The notes below the pieces were generated by a model, which saw only the letters and a list, made by a program, of their open reading frames with translations, was not told where the DNA came from and made no database searches. 64,000 bases of DNA from Pseudomonas sp. MYb118. GTDB taxonomy: Bacteria > Pseudomonadota > Gammaproteobacteria > Pseudomonadales > Pseudomonadaceae. Shown here in pieces: positions 60,575-64,000 of the stretch. The stretch is from assembly GCF_040947875.1 (NCBI RefSeq), contig NZ_JBFRXN010000003.1, positions 186,001 through 250,000 of the forward strand. The letters are read 5' to 3'. Positions within the stretch are counted from its first letter, which is position 1, and each line of letters opens with the position of its first letter. Made by a program: the position numbers and the translations under genes.

Positions 60575-62848
60575 ATGGGTGAGTACCGAAAGTTATGGTG
60601 GTACCTGATTGGAATATTAGGTGTCACGTTCTGCCTGCTCGGCTGGTTCGGGCGTGAAATCTACCGCCAGGCGCCGCCGATTCCGGACCGAGTGCAGAGT
60701 GCCAGCGGCCAGTTGCTGTTCCAGTCCGAGGATATTCTGGATGGCCAGACCGCCTGGCAAAGTGTCGGTGGCATGCAACTGGGTTCGATTTGGGGACACG
60801 GCGCGTATCAGGCGCCGGACTGGACCGCCGACTGGCTGCACCGTGAACTGCTCGCCTGGCTGGAGCTGGGCGCGCAACAGGCTTACGGCAAGGCTTATGC
60901 CCAGATTGATACCGACCAGCAAGCCGTGCTGCGTCACCAGCTCAAGCGCGAATATCGCAATAACCGGCTGGTCGACGGCACGTTGGTGCTCAGCGAGCGG
61001 CGCATCCAGGCGATTCGCCAGACGGCCGCCTACTACGATGCGCTGTTCGGCGGTGATCCGTCGCTGAGCGGCAGCCGCCAAAGCTTCGCCATGAAGGAAG
61101 TGACCATGCCTGACGCGGCCCGGCGCCAGCAATTGACTCACTTTTTCTTCTGGACCGCCTGGGCGGCCGCCACCGAACGCGAGGGGGTGAATGCCACTTA
61201 CACCAATAACTGGCCGCATGAACCGCTGATCGACAACAACGCCACCGCCGAAAACATGGTCTGGTCGGTCATCAGCATTGTCGTGCTGCTGGCCGGCATC
61301 GGCTTCCTGGTGTGGGGCTGGGCGTTCCTGCGCAACCACGAGGAGGGCGCGCCTACGGTGCCGGCCCAGGATCCCCTGAGCCTGATCACCCTGACGCCTT
61401 CGCAGAAGGCCCTGGGCAAATACCTGCTGCTGGTCGGCGCCTTGTTCGGCTTCCAGGTCATGATGGGCGGCGTGACCGCGCACTACACCGTGGAAGGCCA
61501 GGACTTCTACGGCATACCCCTGTCGAAGTGGTTCCCTTATTCGCTGACCCGCACCTGGCACTTGCAGAGCGCGATGTTCTGGATCGCCACCGGCTTCCTC
61601 GCGGCCGGGCTGTTTCTGGCACCGTTCATCAACGGTGGCAAAGACCCCAAGTACCAGAAGCTGGGGGTGGATCTGCTGTTCTGGGCGCTGGTCGTGGTGG
61701 TCGTCGGTTCCTACGCCGGTAACTACCTGGCGATTGCCCAGGTGATGCCCATCGAGTGGAGTTTCTGGCTCGGCCACCAGGGTTACGAGTACGTCGACCT
61801 CGGCCGCCTGTGGCAGATCGCCAAGTTCGCCGGCATCGTGTTCTGGCTGGTGCTGATGCTGCGCGCGATGGTGCCTGCGCTGCGCCAGCCCGGTGACAAG
61901 AACCTGCTGGCGCTGCTGGCGTGCTCGGTGATTGCCATCGGCCTGTTCTACGGCGCGGGCCTGTTCTATGGCGAGCGCACCAACCTGTCGGTCATGGAGT
62001 ACTGGCGCTGGTGGGTGGTGCACCTGTGGGTCGAAGGCTTCTTCGAAGTGTTCGCCACCACGGCGCTGGCCTTCATCTTTACCAGCATGGGCCTGGTGTC
62101 CAAGCGCCTGGCGACCACCGCGACCCTGGGCTCGGCTTCGCTGTTCATGCTCGGCGGCGTTCCCGGCACCTTCCACCACATCTACTTTTCCGGCACCACC
62201 ACACCGGTGATGGCGGTGGGTGCGACTTTCAGCGCCCTGGAAGTGGTGCCGCTGATTCTGCTGGGCTATGAAGCCTGGGAAAACTGGCACCTGAAGGAAC
62301 GCGCACCGTGGATGACGAAAATCCGCTGGCCGCTGCAATTCTTCATCGCCACGGCGTTCTGGAACATGTTGGGTGCCGGCGTCTTCGGCTTCCTGATCAA
62401 CCCACCGATCTCGCTTTACTTCATTCAGGGCCTCAACACTACGCCACTGCACGCACACGCGGCGTTGTTCGGCGTGTACGGCTCGCTGGCACTGGGCTTC
62501 AGCCTGTTGATCCTGCGCTACCTGCGGCCCAACCTCGAGTTCAGCGATCGCCTGATGAAAACCGGTTTCTGGTGGCTTAATGGCGGCCTGATGCTGATGA
62601 TCGTTACCAGCCTGCTGCCGATCGGCATCCTGCAGTTCTATGCCAGTGCCAGCCAGGGTTTGTGGTACGCCCGCAGCGAAGAGTTCATGCAGCAGGATCT
62701 GCTGCAGACGTTGCGTTGGGTGCGCACCTTCGGCGACGTCGTGTTCCTGGTCGGTGCGTTTGCCGTCATCTGGCAGATCACTAAAGGGCTGCTCGGCTCG
62801 TCGGCGCGGACGGGGGTGTCGACCGTCGGCATCATCAGTCGGCCATAA
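60575..62848 (+). CDS. norB: Quinol-dependent nitric oxide reductase (qNOR)
   Basis: This 757-residue membrane enzyme reduces two NO to N2O with quinol electrons. It has the fused N-terminal extension of qNOR (about residues 30-215, periplasmic, including SVGGMQLGSIWGHGAYQAPDWTADWLHRE) and then the twelve-helix NorB core with TRTWHLQSAMFWIATGF (haem His), RWWVVHLWVEGFFEVFATT (haem b3/FeB His and Glu), GTFHHIYFSG (FeB His pair) and LHAHAALFGVYG (haem His). No norC is needed or present. A good site (GAGGTGAG) precedes the ATG. It stands alone; its regulator was not identified. Confidence 0.95.
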   Translation: MGEYRKLWWYLIGILGVTFCLLGWFGREIYRQAPPIPDRVQSASGQLLFQSEDILDGQTAWQSVGGMQLGSIWGHGAYQAPDWTADWLHRELLAWLELGAQQAYGKAYAQIDTDQQAVLRHQLKREYRNNRLVDGTLVLSERRIQAIRQTAAYYDALFGGDPSLSGSRQSFAMKEVTMPDAARRQQLTHFFFWTAWAAATEREGVNATYTNNWPHEPLIDNNATAENMVWSVISIVVLLAGIGFLVWGWAFLRNHEEGAPTVPAQDPLSLITLTPSQKALGKYLLLVGALFGFQVMMGGVTAHYTVEGQDFYGIPLSKWFPYSLTRTWHLQSAMFWIATGFLAAGLFLAPFINGGKDPKYQKLGVDLLFWALVVVVVGSYAGNYLAIAQVMPIEWSFWLGHQGYEYVDLGRLWQIAKFAGIVFWLVLMLRAMVPALRQPGDKNLLALLACSVIAIGLFYGAGLFYGERTNLSVMEYWRWWVVHLWVEGFFEVFATTALAFIFTSMGLVSKRLATTATLGSASLFMLGGVPGTFHHIYFSGTTTPVMAVGATFSALEVVPLILLGYEAWENWHLKERAPWMTKIRWPLQFFIATAFWNMLGAGVFGFLINPPISLYFIQGLNTTPLHAHAALFGVYGSLALGFSLLILRYLRPNLEFSDRLMKTGFWWLNGGLMLMIVTSLLPIGILQFYASASQGLWYARSEEFMQQDLLQTLRWVRTFGDVVFLVGAFAVIWQITKGLLGSSARTGVSTVGIISRP

Positions 62849-62988
62849 CGACCGCCTGAACACCAAGGCCGGGTGGATCAAACCGCCTGGCCTTGATGTT
62901 CGAGTCGTCCGCCTTGTGGTTGCCAGCCGCGCACCTTGGTGTGAGACTTCACCGGACACGTCGAACCGCCTGGCCAAGAGAAGTCTCG

Positions 62989-63912
62989 ATGCCGCTCTTT
63001 CGCTATAAACTCGAAAAATACAGTGCTTCGGGGCTGCTGCTCTCGTCCGTCGACCGCCACTGGAATGGCCTGGTTGCCGAAGTGCGCAGCCACAGTGAAG
63101 GCGTCATCGCGAAGAACAACCGGCAACCCACCACCGAACTGGTCCTCGATACCCGTGGAGACAGCGGGGCGGTCGTGACCCGCAAGGCCTACGATGTCAT
63201 CGAGCAGACACCGACCAAGCGCGGCATGGCGTGGATCTGCCCGAAAGGTATCCAGGAAGACCTGGTTTTGCTGTCTGCCGGCATGCCCGGTCTGTTACAC
63301 GTGCACCTGGAGCCAGGGCATTTTTCGCCTGAAGCGCTGGGTGATGGTTTCGATGGCAGCGAATATTCGACGATGCGGTTCGAGCGCGGGTTCGAGGACG
63401 ATTTGATCGCCAGCATCGGCCACGCCATTCTCCTGGAGCTGCAGAATTCGACCCCGTCGGGCAAACTGCTGGTCGAGTCGCTGGCGTGCAGCGTGGCCGC
63501 GCGGTTGATCCAGCGCTTCACCAGTGCGGCGCCTGCCCGCCTGTTATCGCTCGAGCAAGTCCCCAACCCTGGAATCAAGCGTCTTCGTCAGGTCATGGAC
63601 TACATCGAAGACAACATCGAGTCGACCATCAGCCTCAACGACCTGGCGGCCGTGGCCTGTCTGAGCCGCTTCCATTTCGCCCGTTCCTTCAAGTCCGCGA
63701 CGGGGAAAACCCCGCAGCGCTACGTCAATGAGCGGCGCATGGAGCGGGCCAGGTATCTGTTGCGGCACAGCACTTACTCGGTTGCCGAGGTGGCGATGAT
63801 CCTGAGTTTTTCTTCCCAGGCGACCTTCAGTCGGGCGTTCCGGCAACACACCGAGCAAACGCCGAATGAGTTCGCCCGGCAGTCACGTTCTCGGCGCCAC
63901 AACATCCCCTGA
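62989..63912 (+). CDS. AraC-family transcriptional regulator
   Basis: This 307-residue protein has a C-terminal double helix-turn-helix at about residues 205-300 (VMDYIEDNIESTISLNDLAAVACLSRFHFARSFKSATGKTPQRYVNERRMERARYLL, SVAEVAMILSFSSQATFSRAFRQHTEQTPNEFAR). The N-terminal half shows no family I recognise. ATG 62989 was chosen because the earlier codons (from 62893) read as a charged, unconserved leader. It lies 140 bp after norB on the same strand; a role in nitric oxide response is possible but not indicated by a motif. Confidence 0.88.
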   Translation: MPLFRYKLEKYSASGLLLSSVDRHWNGLVAEVRSHSEGVIAKNNRQPTTELVLDTRGDSGAVVTRKAYDVIEQTPTKRGMAWICPKGIQEDLVLLSAGMPGLLHVHLEPGHFSPEALGDGFDGSEYSTMRFERGFEDDLIASIGHAILLELQNSTPSGKLLVESLACSVAARLIQRFTSAAPARLLSLEQVPNPGIKRLRQVMDYIEDNIESTISLNDLAAVACLSRFHFARSFKSATGKTPQRYVNERRMERARYLLRHSTYSVAEVAMILSFSSQATFSRAFRQHTEQTPNEFARQSRSRRHNIP

Positions 63913-64000
63913 CTCAGCACTCTGCTCGAGATACTCGAGCATCTTCTGATTGCCATCGAGAATGTCGCAGCAGATCGCCGCACGCGCCGCCGCGCCATCG
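63883..64000 (-). CDS. C-terminal end of an unidentified gene entering from the right
   Basis: A minus-strand frame is open to the window edge and ends DGAAARAAICCDILDGNQKM...LEYLEQ, with its stop inside the AraC 3' end. The alanine- and arginine-rich helix followed by a hydrophobic turn resembles the end of a GntR/FCD-type regulator. Only 38 codons are visible and the 30-bp convergent overlap is a weakness, so this is tentative. Confidence 0.35.
   Translation of the reverse strand, partial: DGAAARAAICCDILDGNQKMLEYLEQSAESGDVVAPRT

Noticed and set aside
1-64000. tRNA or rRNA genes
   Set aside because: No T-loop (GTTCRANNC) with matching acceptor stem and no rRNA-like stretch was noticed in any intergenic region, including both island ends; a tRNA-scanning program would settle it.

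Overview
The window looks like a chromosomal segment of a Pseudomonas species, probably of the P. fluorescens group. The evidence is the high-GC coding style, an OprD-type porin, a quinol-type NorB, an orphan cbb3 oxidase subunit CcoN, FecI/FecR/TonB-receptor surface signalling, and REP palindromes of the TAGGAGCGAGCTTGCTCGCGA type. I recognised about 50 protein genes, several remnants and a set of likely operators. I saw no rRNA, tRNA or CRISPR array.

Layout. 1-3.5 kb: end of a sugar isomerase/epimerase gene, a nucleoside-type MFS permease, an XRE regulator and a membrane hydrolase. 3.6-7.7 kb: ferric-siderophore surface signalling (sigma factor, divergent anti-sigma factor and receptor). 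7.8-10.7 kb: a GST gene divergent from a TetR gene with two operators, then a secreted M20 amidohydrolase. 10.9-19.6 kb: a divergent catabolic cluster (cupin, HpcH aldolase, DUF6282 hydrolase and DHOD-like flavoprotein on one side; aldehyde dehydrogenase, GMC oxidoreductase, MFS and IclR regulator on the other).

19.7-26.8 kb is an accessory island of lower GC. It carries a DUF4062-HEAT protein, a DUF2971-like protein, a SLATT-domain membrane effector whose frame is broken twice, an IS5-family remnant and a decayed tyrosine integrase. It reads as a decayed mobile immunity island and is the best candidate here for an undescribed system.

26.8-37.6 kb: a second catabolic arm (OprD porin, deacetylase-like enzyme, an MFS transporter paralogous to the first, a Pot-type ABC transporter, a class III aminotransferase, an IclR regulator), suggesting uptake and breakdown of a polyamine-like or other amino compound. 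37.7-41.3 kb: di-haem peroxidase, SDR/AraC pair and a tandem REP array with a ~132-bp period. 41.3-48.0 kb: a six-gene operon (NitT/TauT-type ABC transporter, TonB receptor, cupin, GST) divergent from a Crp/Fnr regulator.

48.1-63.9 kb: a respiration and redox region. It has two paralogous winged-helix/ATPase regulators, an orphan ccoN, a duplicated ccoN upstream region that now leads into a small CcoQ-like gene, isochorismatase-like, NmrA-like, Old Yellow Enzyme/MarR and NDH-2-like genes, a quinol nitric oxide reductase and an AraC regulator.
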